NCBI GenBank assembly: GCA_025355665.1
Contig: JANXZF010000138.1
Coordinates: forward strand, 52,232-116,231
DNA length: 64,000 nucleotides
Direction: 5' to 3'
DNA from: Actinomycetes bacterium
GTDB lineage: Bacteria > Actinomycetota > Actinomycetes > Nanopelagicales > Nanopelagicaceae
Below, piece after piece: positions 41,061 through 49,578 of the stretch; positions within the stretch are counted from its first letter, which is position 1, and each line of letters starts with the position of its first letter. Made by a program: the position numbers and the translations under genes. The notes below the pieces were generated by a model that saw only the letters and a program-made list of their open reading frames with translations, made no database searches and had not been told where the DNA came from.

Positions 41061-41099
41061 AGTAAGTTACTTGACATATAGTGACGTGCCCAACATACT
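41061..41099 (+). promoter_or_regulatory. sigma70-like promoter with palindrome at the -35 box
   Basis: AGTAAGTTACT (41061-41071) abutting TTGACA (41071-41076)-N17-CATACT (41094-41099), upstream of ATG 41137 with AGGAGAGG. Confidence 0.65.
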
Positions 41100-41136
41100 T
41101 CCGATTATTGGGGAATCCCTAGGAGAGGAAATTCTG

Positions 41137-42696
41137 ATGCCCATGGTCGGAGAGCAAAACAAAGTGGCCGCTCCACGAGAACTGCCAGTAATCCAAATTC
41201 ATTTGAGGCCGCAGGAAAGAGAAGGTGTCGGGGATCACTTTTTAGAGTCGGATCCGAAAAAGGGCTTGGAACTGACTAAATATCCTCGGGTTGCGAAGCT
41301 ACTTCAAGATCGCAAATTTCAATTCCTAACAATTGTTCCTAATCAACTCATATTCTGGTTTGTAATTCTCATTGGCTTTGTTGGCACAGCTGATCCAGGC
41401 TTGAACTTCGGAACGGCAATCACATGGTACATCTGGTTTGCTCTTGTTTTTGTCTTAATGGTGGTCGTTGGTCGTGCGTGGTGCCTCATGTGCCCATTTG
41501 GGGGTTTTGGCGAATGGATTCAACGAAAAACTTTCTGGAAAAGAACTCAATCACGCCTGGGCCTTGGATTGAAATTTCCAGACCGAGTTGCTCAGTATGG
41601 ATTCTTAACGTCAATCGGTGCCTTCGTGCTTTTGACTTGGCTCGAAGAATTTTTCAACATTGCCGGCCCAGGAAATCCAACGGCGACGAGTTATATGGTC
41701 CTTGGAATTGTTGCAAGCGCGCTTCTTTTCTTTCTGGTTTTTGAGCGACGGACGTTCTGCCGATATGTCTGTCCACTCTCTGGTCTGATCGGCACCGTCG
41801 GCTCAATGGGTATGGCTGCTGGTTTTCGGACAAGAGACAGAGAGGTTTGTCTTACCTGTGAGACCAAAGATTGTATGCGCGGTGGCGAAAATGGTTATGG
41901 CTGTCCTTGGTACACATGGCCGGGAAGTGCGGACTCCAATGCGGCATGTGGATTGTGCAGCGAATGCTTCAAAGGTTGTCCATCCGGAAATATTGGACTT
42001 TATGTTCAACGTCCAATGACATCTGTTATTGCTCCGACGCGTCGACGCGCGGACATTGCTTGGGCGGTCGCGATTTTGTGGGGCTTGGTTATGTATCAGC
42101 AAGTAAATGCGTTACCTGCGTACGCGACGATCGATGATTGGCTGAACAAGCACATGAATTTTCCTCAGTATCCAAATCCAGTGGATTACTTAGCGATCAT
42201 TGGCGGAGTTACCTTATTGATGGCGGGATTAGTTGGAATTATTACGAAATTCTTTGCCGCCCATGACCTTGTTGTTCCAAACGGCGGCGAAAGTTTTCTG
42301 AGTAAGACGAGTAGATTCCGGGCGTTCTTTCTCCCACTTATGTATGGCTTGATCCCTGTCGTTGGATCGGATTATTTCGCTCGGCAGATGCCTAAATTGT
42401 TTAAGCATGCGACGCGTATAGTTCCGGCAGTCGGCCATCTATTCGGAGCGGGCTCATCCTCGTCGACCCTATACAAGACAACAATTCTTAGCGATCCCTC
42501 GATCGTTAAAGCGCAAGTGCTTGTTATTGCATTGGGAACTTTGGCGGCAATGTGGGCAAGTTGGCGAATCGCCAAGCGAGATCTTGTTCCACTCACTGAC
42601 TTCCGACAGGGAATTCAAGTTGCGGCGGTTTCTCTAGCCGCCGCTTGTGGACTGATCGCAAGCGTTTTGTATGTATTAATGAGCGCGGCCGACTAA
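41137..42696 (+). CDS. NapH/NosR-like polytopic 4Fe-4S membrane protein
   Basis: CLMCPFGGFGEW; CRYVCPLSGLIG; CLTCETKDCMRGG...; CGLCSECFKGCPSGNIGLY. Confidence 0.85.
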   Translation: MPMVGEQNKVAAPRELPVIQIHLRPQEREGVGDHFLESDPKKGLELTKYPRVAKLLQDRKFQFLTIVPNQLIFWFVILIGFVGTADPGLNFGTAITWYIWFALVFVLMVVVGRAWCLMCPFGGFGEWIQRKTFWKRTQSRLGLGLKFPDRVAQYGFLTSIGAFVLLTWLEEFFNIAGPGNPTATSYMVLGIVASALLFFLVFERRTFCRYVCPLSGLIGTVGSMGMAAGFRTRDREVCLTCETKDCMRGGENGYGCPWYTWPGSADSNAACGLCSECFKGCPSGNIGLYVQRPMTSVIAPTRRRADIAWAVAILWGLVMYQQVNALPAYATIDDWLNKHMNFPQYPNPVDYLAIIGGVTLLMAGLVGIITKFFAAHDLVVPNGGESFLSKTSRFRAFFLPLMYGLIPVVGSDYFARQMPKLFKHATRIVPAVGHLFGAGSSSSTLYKTTILSDPSIVKAQVLVIALGTLAAMWASWRIAKRDLVPLTDFRQGIQVAAVSLAAACGLIASVLYVLMSAAD

Positions 42697-42707
42697 GGAG
42701 AAATCAG

Positions 42708-44441
42708 ATGACTACTACTAATCTTAGTAAAAAATCGAAAATCGAATCCGTCATTTTAGAAGATCACTTACGCGTGACGGTCCTCGCTGATCGCTGCGCA
42801 GGATGCCAAGAGTGTCTTATTCGCTGTCCAACTAATGCAATAACAATGGACTCGGGCAACTGGACTGTTCTAGCGAACAGTTCTACATGTGTTGGGTGTC
42901 GCCAGTGTGTTCGAACCTGTCCCTTTAGCGCGATCACGGTCGATGGCCCGGCAATTGTGTCCAGTCGCGTACACACTTCGCCGAATCATCCTCAAAAATT
43001 CATTGGGAATTTGGACGAAACGCGGTCGGGATTCACAACGTGGGCAGAAGCCAAGGCCGAAGCAGAGAGGTGTCTTGATTGCCCAGATCCAACGTGTGTA
43101 CGCGGATGTCCCGCGCACAATGACGTTCCTGCATTCATTGCGGCGATAAGGAACGATGACCTTCAAGAGGCACATCGAATATTGCAACAGACCACATTTC
43201 TTCCTGACGTGTGTTCAAGAGTGTGCGATCAGGCACTTCAATGTGAGGGCGCATGTACCTGGTCTCTAGCCGGAGGCGAAGGAGTAGCGATCGGCGCACT
43301 TGAAAGGTTCGTGGCCGACAATGCCCCTGTTCCGCCAGTTGAGCGAGTCTCTGACGAAGGTGCTGGAATTAAGATTGCGATCGTAGGGTCGGGACCGGCG
43401 GGAATAGGGGCTGCTTGGGAGTTGACGAGAGCATCTGCGTCGGTGACAGTATTCGAAAAAGATGATGAACCTGGCGGACTTCTAAAGTGGGGAATCCCCG
43501 ATTTCACGCTGCCAGATGAAATTGCAAATCGTCCGTGGGAGGCACTTTGTGATTCAGGGGTCACCCTTCATTGCCGATCTTTGGTTACGGCAGACGGAAT
43601 TAGCGCGCTATTAGCGGATTTTGATGCAGTGCTAATGGCTCAAGGAGCGGGTATGCCTATTCATCTACCAGTAGATGGTGGATCCTTAACTCGAGTCTGG
43701 GACGCCACTCGATTTCTAAAAGAGGCGCAATCTGCCGTACTGAATGAGAAAACACTTTCATATCTGACAAAAGAAGACAATCCCGGCGGAGTACGGATTC
43801 GAACCGTATTGGTAGTTGGTGCAGGCAATACGGCGATGGACGTTGCTCGTTTGGCGCGTCGACTAGGTGCTCGTGCTATTTGCGTGGATTGGATGGATCA
43901 GCGCTTTGCACCCGTGCGGCCCGACGAATTGGACGAAGCCGGAATGGAAGGGGTTGATATTCGCTTCTCAACGACTATCGACCATCTTGAAGAACTTGAA
44001 GATGACCTCGTCAAGGCTCACCTCAATTACACAGCTCAAAAATCCTCGACCGACTTGCCAGTGGTTGTGTCGAAGTTGGCAACCACTGAAATCGTTGATT
44101 TGGTCGTCATGGCTATGGGGTATCGAGTTGATTCATCTTTTGCGACGTTGCTCCCCAATTCACCTATCTCGCGACGACTCAAGCCAGGGCTGACGGATCG
44201 GCGATGGCAGGCCAGTGGAATTCTTGCTGCAGGTGAGCCGGTTTTCGCTCGTCATCAACCAATCGGCAAACTTGCCTTGGGCCGTGAAATCGCGATGACG
44301 CAGGCCGGAATATCAGTGGCGGATCGAGTCTGGGTTGCAGGGGATGCCTTAGTGGGGCCTGCGACTGTGGTGGAAGCAATGACGCACGGTCGAAAAGCAG
44401 CTCAGGCAATTATTAGAATGCGGCCTTCAAGAATAAAATAA
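42708..44441 (+). CDS. 2x[4Fe-4S] ferredoxin fused to GltD/NfnB-like FAD/NAD(P) oxidoreductase
   Basis: CAGCQECLIRCP and CVGCRQCVRTCP; CLDCPDPTCVRGCPAHNDVPAFI; IVGSGPAGIGAAWEL; VVGAGNTAMDVARLARRLGA. Confidence 0.9.
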   Translation: MTTTNLSKKSKIESVILEDHLRVTVLADRCAGCQECLIRCPTNAITMDSGNWTVLANSSTCVGCRQCVRTCPFSAITVDGPAIVSSRVHTSPNHPQKFIGNLDETRSGFTTWAEAKAEAERCLDCPDPTCVRGCPAHNDVPAFIAAIRNDDLQEAHRILQQTTFLPDVCSRVCDQALQCEGACTWSLAGGEGVAIGALERFVADNAPVPPVERVSDEGAGIKIAIVGSGPAGIGAAWELTRASASVTVFEKDDEPGGLLKWGIPDFTLPDEIANRPWEALCDSGVTLHCRSLVTADGISALLADFDAVLMAQGAGMPIHLPVDGGSLTRVWDATRFLKEAQSAVLNEKTLSYLTKEDNPGGVRIRTVLVVGAGNTAMDVARLARRLGARAICVDWMDQRFAPVRPDELDEAGMEGVDIRFSTTIDHLEELEDDLVKAHLNYTAQKSSTDLPVVVSKLATTEIVDLVVMAMGYRVDSSFATLLPNSPISRRLKPGLTDRRWQASGILAAGEPVFARHQPIGKLALGREIAMTQAGISVADRVWVAGDALVGPATVVEAMTHGRKAAQAIIRMRPSRIK

Positions 44442-44442
44442 A

Positions 44443-44499
44443 AATTCTCGCGTTCGTTACTTGCTCACTTAGGGTGAACTTGCAACGAACGCGAGAATT
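44443..44499. terminator. bidirectional hairpin between convergent genes
   Basis: AATTCTCGCGTTCGTT (44443-44458) and AACGAACGCGAGAATT (44484-44499), 16-bp perfect inverted repeat, 25-nt loop. Confidence 0.8.
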
Positions 44500-44504
44500 G
44501 TTAT

Positions 44505-45437
44505 TTAGAGATTGTTCTCTCTGTAGTACCTGCGCCAGATGAGGCGATGGAACGGAATCAATCGTGGGAGACGATTGATGAACGGAATCTTTGGCATGAA
44601 GATGAAGCCCAAATTGAGCAACATCAAGAATGCGAAGATTTGGATATCTGCATTTGCGGATGACTTGAAAGGCTCAACTTGATACCAGAGCGAGAAGAGC
44701 CAGAGCCAGGATTGACCTGGATAAGATCCGGTCTCGTTCATCATGCCCCATTGGTCACCGTGGAGATGTTGCTTTGCTCCTAGATCGTCAAAGTACCCGC
44801 CGTCTGCAAGGAAGAGCATTGGCTTAGTGAAATCACTTGGGTATGGGGTAACAGTTGTTGTTAGCAATCCATCCAGAACGTCGGATTGCGCAAGAACTAG
44901 CAGACCAGATGCCATTGTGGGAACTGGGCCATAGGTCTGGCTTGCCGTGACCTTTGTGTAATCCCCGGCCTTACCTATGGCGGTGGAATAGTCCGTAGCC
45001 CACTTTGTTTGTTGGCCTGAACTTGCGCCATTCCATTGAGCGAGGGCGGCAGGAACAGCTGGGTCCTTGCTGAATTTCAGCGGAGTGGTCACGAAGTCAA
45101 CCGCTGGATTCACTGGAATCGTGACGCCAGCCCACTTTTGAATCTTTATTGGTCCAAGATTGAGACCTTCGCTAGCGGTGTTGTACGGAGGCCCATAAGC
45201 CGCGCTGATGGTAGTACCGGCTAATTCCCCAGCCGTTGTGGCTACGAAATCAGCTGGTGCTTGATTAGCCCATTGTTGCAAGGTGACTGCTGGCTCATCA
45301 GGGGAGCTAAAGATCGCCGAAATAGCGCCGACCAGCAACCCAACGACCACGAAGGCGATGACGAATTCCTTTACCAAGTCGTACGGACGCTTTGGACCGC
45401 TCCACTTTGCAAGATCTACATTGCGCTCTTTACTCAT
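44505..45437 (-). CDS. cytochrome b C-terminal (subunit IV-like) protein with large inserted soluble domain
   Basis: N-terminal TM (DLVKEFVIAFVVVGLLVGAISAIFSSPDEPA), about 180-aa soluble region, then SWLWLFSLWYQVEPF and a C-terminal TM. Adjacent to the cyt b N-terminal gene. Confidence 0.65.
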   Translation of the reverse strand: MSKERNVDLAKWSGPKRPYDLVKEFVIAFVVVGLLVGAISAIFSSPDEPAVTLQQWANQAPADFVATTAGELAGTTISAAYGPPYNTASEGLNLGPIKIQKWAGVTIPVNPAVDFVTTPLKFSKDPAVPAALAQWNGASSGQQTKWATDYSTAIGKAGDYTKVTASQTYGPVPTMASGLLVLAQSDVLDGLLTTTVTPYPSDFTKPMLFLADGGYFDDLGAKQHLHGDQWGMMNETGSYPGQSWLWLFSLWYQVEPFKSSANADIQIFAFLMLLNLGFIFMPKIPFINRLPRLIPFHRLIWRRYYRENNL

Positions 45438-46051
45438 TTGGCACCTCCGGCAATCTCTTTGGCATCCAGGGGAGGTACAACGCCGTTGCGTCTGACCAGA
45501 ATCACGTGCCAAATGACGATAAATGTAAGTACTAGTGGAAGCAAGGAAACGTGAAGAAGAATTGCCTGACCTGTGTTCAATGTGTTAAAGAATGAGCCGA
45601 TGCCAGCAGAATTAAGGCCGTCTTTGGCTTGCGTGGCGATCCACTGAGAGTCAAAATCCCACTGAATAAGGTAACCGGTGAAACCTGTTGCCACCGATGC
45701 GAGAAAACAAAACGCGCCCGTCACCCACGTTGCGAAACGTCGTCCACGCCAAGCCGCCATCCAGAATTTTCCCCAGAGGTGAACAACCATGAAGACGAAG
45801 AAGAGTTCTACTGACCAAAGGTGCATCGAGTTAACGAAGTGGCCCACGTTTGAACTGTGCCACCAGATTGCGCCTCGCGTCGTAAGTATCAATCCGGAAA
45901 GAATGATGATTGCGAATGATGAAAGGGTCAAAACACCGAAGACGTAGATCCACGATGCAACGTATGAAGGTTGGTCATCTGGAAGTACATCCTGTGGCTC
46001 GAACTTCTCGACTGTGGCTTTACGAAGTTTTGTAGTCCACATTGATGACAT
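45434..46051 (-). CDS. cytochrome b N-terminal (b6-like) diheme subunit
   Basis: MHLWSVELFFVFMVVHLW (H-x13-H); GYLIQWDFDSQWIAT; LLHVSLLPLVLTFIVIWHV (H-x14-H). Confidence 0.88.
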   Translation of the reverse strand: MSSMWTTKLRKATVEKFEPQDVLPDDQPSYVASWIYVFGVLTLSSFAIIILSGLILTTRGAIWWHSSNVGHFVNSMHLWSVELFFVFMVVHLWGKFWMAAWRGRRFATWVTGAFCFLASVATGFTGYLIQWDFDSQWIATQAKDGLNSAGIGSFFNTLNTGQAILLHVSLLPLVLTFIVIWHVILVRRNGVVPPLDAKEIAGGAK

Positions 46052-46216
46052 TTACTTCCCCTTCGGTTTCTCGTGAGTTGGAAAGGGGAGAAGTAGTGCG
46101 AGGAAGAAAAGTACAAAGATGATCCCGATCATGACCAGGTTTGGGATAGAAATCGAAATAAATCCCCAATTGAAAAAATGTGCGGGATGGTTGAGCGAAA
46201 TTGCAAGTAAAACCAT
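46052..46216 (-). CDS. 54-aa single-TM protein at head of cytochrome b operon
   Basis: MVLLAISLNHPAHFFNWGFISISIPNLVMIGIIFVLFFLALLLPFPTHEKPKGK; RBS AAAGGAGAGAGAT before the ATG at 46216. Confidence 0.7.
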   Translation of the reverse strand: MVLLAISLNHPAHFFNWGFISISIPNLVMIGIIFVLFFLALLLPFPTHEKPKGK

Positions 46217-46357
46217 ATCTCTCTCCTTTTTTGGATCCATGGTTGCGGACCACAATGGAGTTACTCTCCTGCAAAAAAGATCAAAGGGAAAGCGACGACA
46301 TATGAATTTCTGTGTGAGATAGGCCAATGAGGGCTACCACTTCGTCGGTCGGTCGAG

Positions 46358-46383
46358 TCTTGATACCCCTGGGAGTATCAAGA
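46358..46383. terminator. 9-bp perfect inverted repeat, terminator or operator
   Basis: TCTTGATAC-CCCTGGGA-GTATCAAGA between the acyltransferase 3' end and the cyt b operon 5' region; no T tract. Confidence 0.45.
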
Positions 46384-46396
46384 TTGCGAGTATTTC

Positions 46397-48586
46397 CTAC
46401 GGTGTGGACGTTGATGTCGGAGTGGAAGAAGAATCACTTGATGCAATAGTTGGTGTAGTAGCGGGCGTTGGCGTTGGGATCGGAATGCCTGTCGCGACCG
46501 ATATGGCCTTTTGCAGTCGACCTGCAAGGGCTCCCGAGAATGTTGCCGTCAAATGGCCACCGTCTAGGTAGATCAAGATATTTCCCAATATGACAGGGCA
46601 TGGGCTGGTTGGGCAAACCCAGAGTTCGGGATCGATAAAAAATATGTTCTCCTCAGTTGTCATAGCCAGTTCTTGTTCGATCCATGCCGATTGAATTGCT
46701 TTGTCGACCGGGGTGGCGCAGGCGATCGAGCTCTTTGGGTGCGCCGACAGGCAAACGGGTGGGTCAATCAAAGATGTAGGAGTATCGGCAAGGTATACAA
46801 CATTTTTTGAAGCAATTTTCAATTGATCGACAGTTCGGTTCATCCCCGCTCGCCAAATCGCCGTTCGTGGATCTCCCTTTATGAGTTTGCCCTTGGAATT
46901 GAGAGTGGCAAATCCACGAGTCCCAGCAATCACAATGACGAGTGGGTGAGCATCTTGGATCTTTTGCAGCGATTGCCTGCGCCAGATGGCGCAATTCTTC
47001 ATCACCGCATTGTTTGATGGATCCCAAGCTGGAATATCGGCGGGGGAGCACGCCGACATCGTCAGCGAAAGCAGTTTCCAATGATTTCTTTTCGCAACAG
47101 TGTTCACGGCGGGGAACCACGAAAGGGCGTGACTGTCTCCGAAAAGTACAATGGTGCTAGTGGATGATGTATCACCGTAAATGCAGGGCGCGGTCGATGG
47201 CGGGAGATTTTGTTGGGTGTGACAGCGATCCGCATAAGAGATTGCTCGATCGTTTTTTGCGTTAATCAATTGAGGTTCAAGATTGGCGGGGACTGGTCGA
47301 TTCATGGTGGCTGGTCGAAGGTTTGACGACTTTTTGGCCTCCGCTAGCGGAGTTAAAAGAGCTTCCACTTGTGCCAATTTCTCCTCCGGCGTACTGGCTT
47401 TTAGTTTGTGATGCTCCGTTGCCGTGAAACCGTAGGCGGTTCCAAAGGATGCCACCGCGATTACCACCGCCATCGCCGTGGCTGTGAGCAAGTTCTTCCG
47501 CGGGAGGGTGCCAACGAATTTGCCGCGGCGAAGTGGGTCCTCAACCCAACGATGCGTCGCATATGCGAAGGGAATTGCGGCAATTGCAAGACCCGAGCGT
47601 TCGTAAATATTTAATGGGCCGTCATTGATGGCGATTGGCAGTACAAGTAACGGCCAATGCCAGAGGTAGAGCGAGTAGCTGACCTTGCCGAAAAATTGAA
47701 AAATACCCCCGCTAAGAAGCGTCGTAGGAGAGAACTTGCTAGCACGGCTGCCACCAACAATCAGCAGGGCGGCGCCAAGAGTCGGGGTGAGGGCAGGCCA
47801 TGATGGAAATGGGGAAGTTACTTTCGTAAAGACACCCGACCAAATAACGGCGCCGAGACCGACCCAGCCAAGCAGGATCGAGTACAACTGTGGAATCCGA
47901 GAAAGTCGGGCGCCAATGGCCGCCAACATTCCTCCCAGGGCCAATTCCCAAGCCCGAGTTGGAAGAGAGAAGAACGCCCAAGGCCCATGTCGCGTAACAA
48001 GATATGTCGCGAGAGTGAACGAGGAAAACCCAATGATCGCCATGGCAAAACCGATGCGAGCTCTGAACCTCTTTGCTCCGTATACGGCTAGGAGAAAAAT
48101 TGCGGGCCAAAGTAGATAGAACTGTTCCTCCACTCCTAGGGACCAAAAATGCAAGATGGGCGAGGGCGCCGTTGTTGCCGCAAAATAGTCCGTTGCTCGA
48201 TAGGCAAAGACCATATTTGAAACGTACAAAGTTGCAGCAGCCACGTCCGTGGCAACCGATGGAACGGAAAGCGGCGGCAAGAGAATCGCTGAGGCGACAA
48301 GAGTTACGACGAGCACTAGTGCAGATGCGGGCAGAAGTCTGCGAACGCGTCGTGCATAGAAATTGCTCAGCGAGATTTTCCCGGTGGTTTCGTACTCCCG
48401 AATGAGCATCCCTGTGATTAAGAAGCCGGAGATGACAAAGAAGACATCCACACCCACAAATCCGCCATTGAAGCCGGGAATTGAAGCGTGAAATAGCAGA
48501 ACCAGGACGACGGCAATCGCGCGAAGACCTTCAATATCGGGGCGGAAACTCGGCTTAGACGCTTTTGGAATCTCGCCCGTGCTCAT
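46397..48586 (-). CDS. acyltransferase-3 (OafA/YrhL) with C-terminal SGNH domain
   Basis: RPDIEGLRAIAVVLVLLFHASIPGFNGGFVGVDVFFVISGFLIT; VLFGDSHALSWFPAV; DGGHLT. Confidence 0.92.
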   Translation of the reverse strand: MSTGEIPKASKPSFRPDIEGLRAIAVVLVLLFHASIPGFNGGFVGVDVFFVISGFLITGMLIREYETTGKISLSNFYARRVRRLLPASALVLVVTLVASAILLPPLSVPSVATDVAAATLYVSNMVFAYRATDYFAATTAPSPILHFWSLGVEEQFYLLWPAIFLLAVYGAKRFRARIGFAMAIIGFSSFTLATYLVTRHGPWAFFSLPTRAWELALGGMLAAIGARLSRIPQLYSILLGWVGLGAVIWSGVFTKVTSPFPSWPALTPTLGAALLIVGGSRASKFSPTTLLSGGIFQFFGKVSYSLYLWHWPLLVLPIAINDGPLNIYERSGLAIAAIPFAYATHRWVEDPLRRGKFVGTLPRKNLLTATAMAVVIAVASFGTAYGFTATEHHKLKASTPEEKLAQVEALLTPLAEAKKSSNLRPATMNRPVPANLEPQLINAKNDRAISYADRCHTQQNLPPSTAPCIYGDTSSTSTIVLFGDSHALSWFPAVNTVAKRNHWKLLSLTMSACSPADIPAWDPSNNAVMKNCAIWRRQSLQKIQDAHPLVIVIAGTRGFATLNSKGKLIKGDPRTAIWRAGMNRTVDQLKIASKNVVYLADTPTSLIDPPVCLSAHPKSSIACATPVDKAIQSAWIEQELAMTTEENIFFIDPELWVCPTSPCPVILGNILIYLDGGHLTATFSGALAGRLQKAISVATGIPIPTPTPATTPTIASSDSSSTPTSTSTP

Positions 48587-48702
48587 TGGGAAACCGTACT
48601 GCCTCGAAGTTGAGAGTTGAATGAAGTATTCTTGCGGCGAGCTCATTCACATGAGATTCACATGGAAATAGGATGCTCACCTATGAATTTGAAAGGGTGA
48701 GC

Positions 48703-49476
48703 ATGTCAGAAAATGTGATGGATCTGATATTCGTCCATGGGATGTACTTGAACGGCTCAAGTTGGCAACCGTGGCTGGAGAAGGCTCGGGCTCTGGGTTT
48801 CTTGGCCACCGCGCCTTCGTGGCCTTTTCACGAGGGCGAGCCTCAAGCACTCCGGAGAAACGTCGATCCTTCTTTAGGGAAATTGCGTTTCAGAGAGGTT
48901 GTTGACTACTACAAGAGATTGATTGACTCGTTGCCAATGCGGCCCAATCTAATAGGACACTCAATAGGTGGACTTGTAGTTCAAAAACTTCTAAACGAAG
49001 GCTATGCGAAAGCGGGAGTCGCAATCAGTTCAGCGCCGCCTCAAGGAATCATCTCCTTTAGTCCACATTTCTTGCGCGCCAACTTTCCGCACGCCAACCC
49101 GCTTGCGGGAAATAAGCCGGTATTCATGACACCCCAGCGGCTCCATTACACCTTTTGCAACACAATGGGCAGAGAGTCTTCCAATTGGGCATTTGATAAG
49201 TACGTTGTTCCAGAAAGCAGAAACGTTCCGCGAAGCACGCTTACAAAGCAGGGCAAGATTAATTTTCGAGCCCAACACGCTCCCTTACTTTTGATTGCGG
49301 GCGACGCGGATCACCTAACCCCTCTATCCATGATCAAGAAGAATGCCAAGGCGTATGAGGACTCTGCCGGCATTCTAGAATTCAAGATTTTTAAGGGGAG
49401 ATCGCATTTCATCTGCAACCAAGATGGATGGGAAGAGGTCGCAGATTTTGCTCTTGATTGGCTAAAGGCGAATTAA
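48703..49476 (+). CDS. alpha/beta hydrolase
   Basis: VHGMYLNGSSWQPW; LIGHSIGGLVVQKL; AGDADHLTPL. Confidence 0.85.
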   Translation: MSENVMDLIFVHGMYLNGSSWQPWLEKARALGFLATAPSWPFHEGEPQALRRNVDPSLGKLRFREVVDYYKRLIDSLPMRPNLIGHSIGGLVVQKLLNEGYAKAGVAISSAPPQGIISFSPHFLRANFPHANPLAGNKPVFMTPQRLHYTFCNTMGRESSNWAFDKYVVPESRNVPRSTLTKQGKINFRAQHAPLLLIAGDADHLTPLSMIKKNAKAYEDSAGILEFKIFKGRSHFICNQDGWEEVADFALDWLKAN

Positions 49477-49578
49477 CGTTTCTTTGGTCACATCTCACGT
49501 TCCTATGTTCCGCGACGGGTATAGCCTGACAATTACGGGATCGTAGATGCGCTGCGGCCCTTGGAATTGAGGCATGAG

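Noticed and set aside
42708-44441. Glutamate synthase small subunit (gltD)
   Set aside because: GltD-like fold, but it carries an extra N-terminal 2x[4Fe-4S] domain, has no gltB neighbour and sits in a redox cluster; generic oxidoreductase call preferred.
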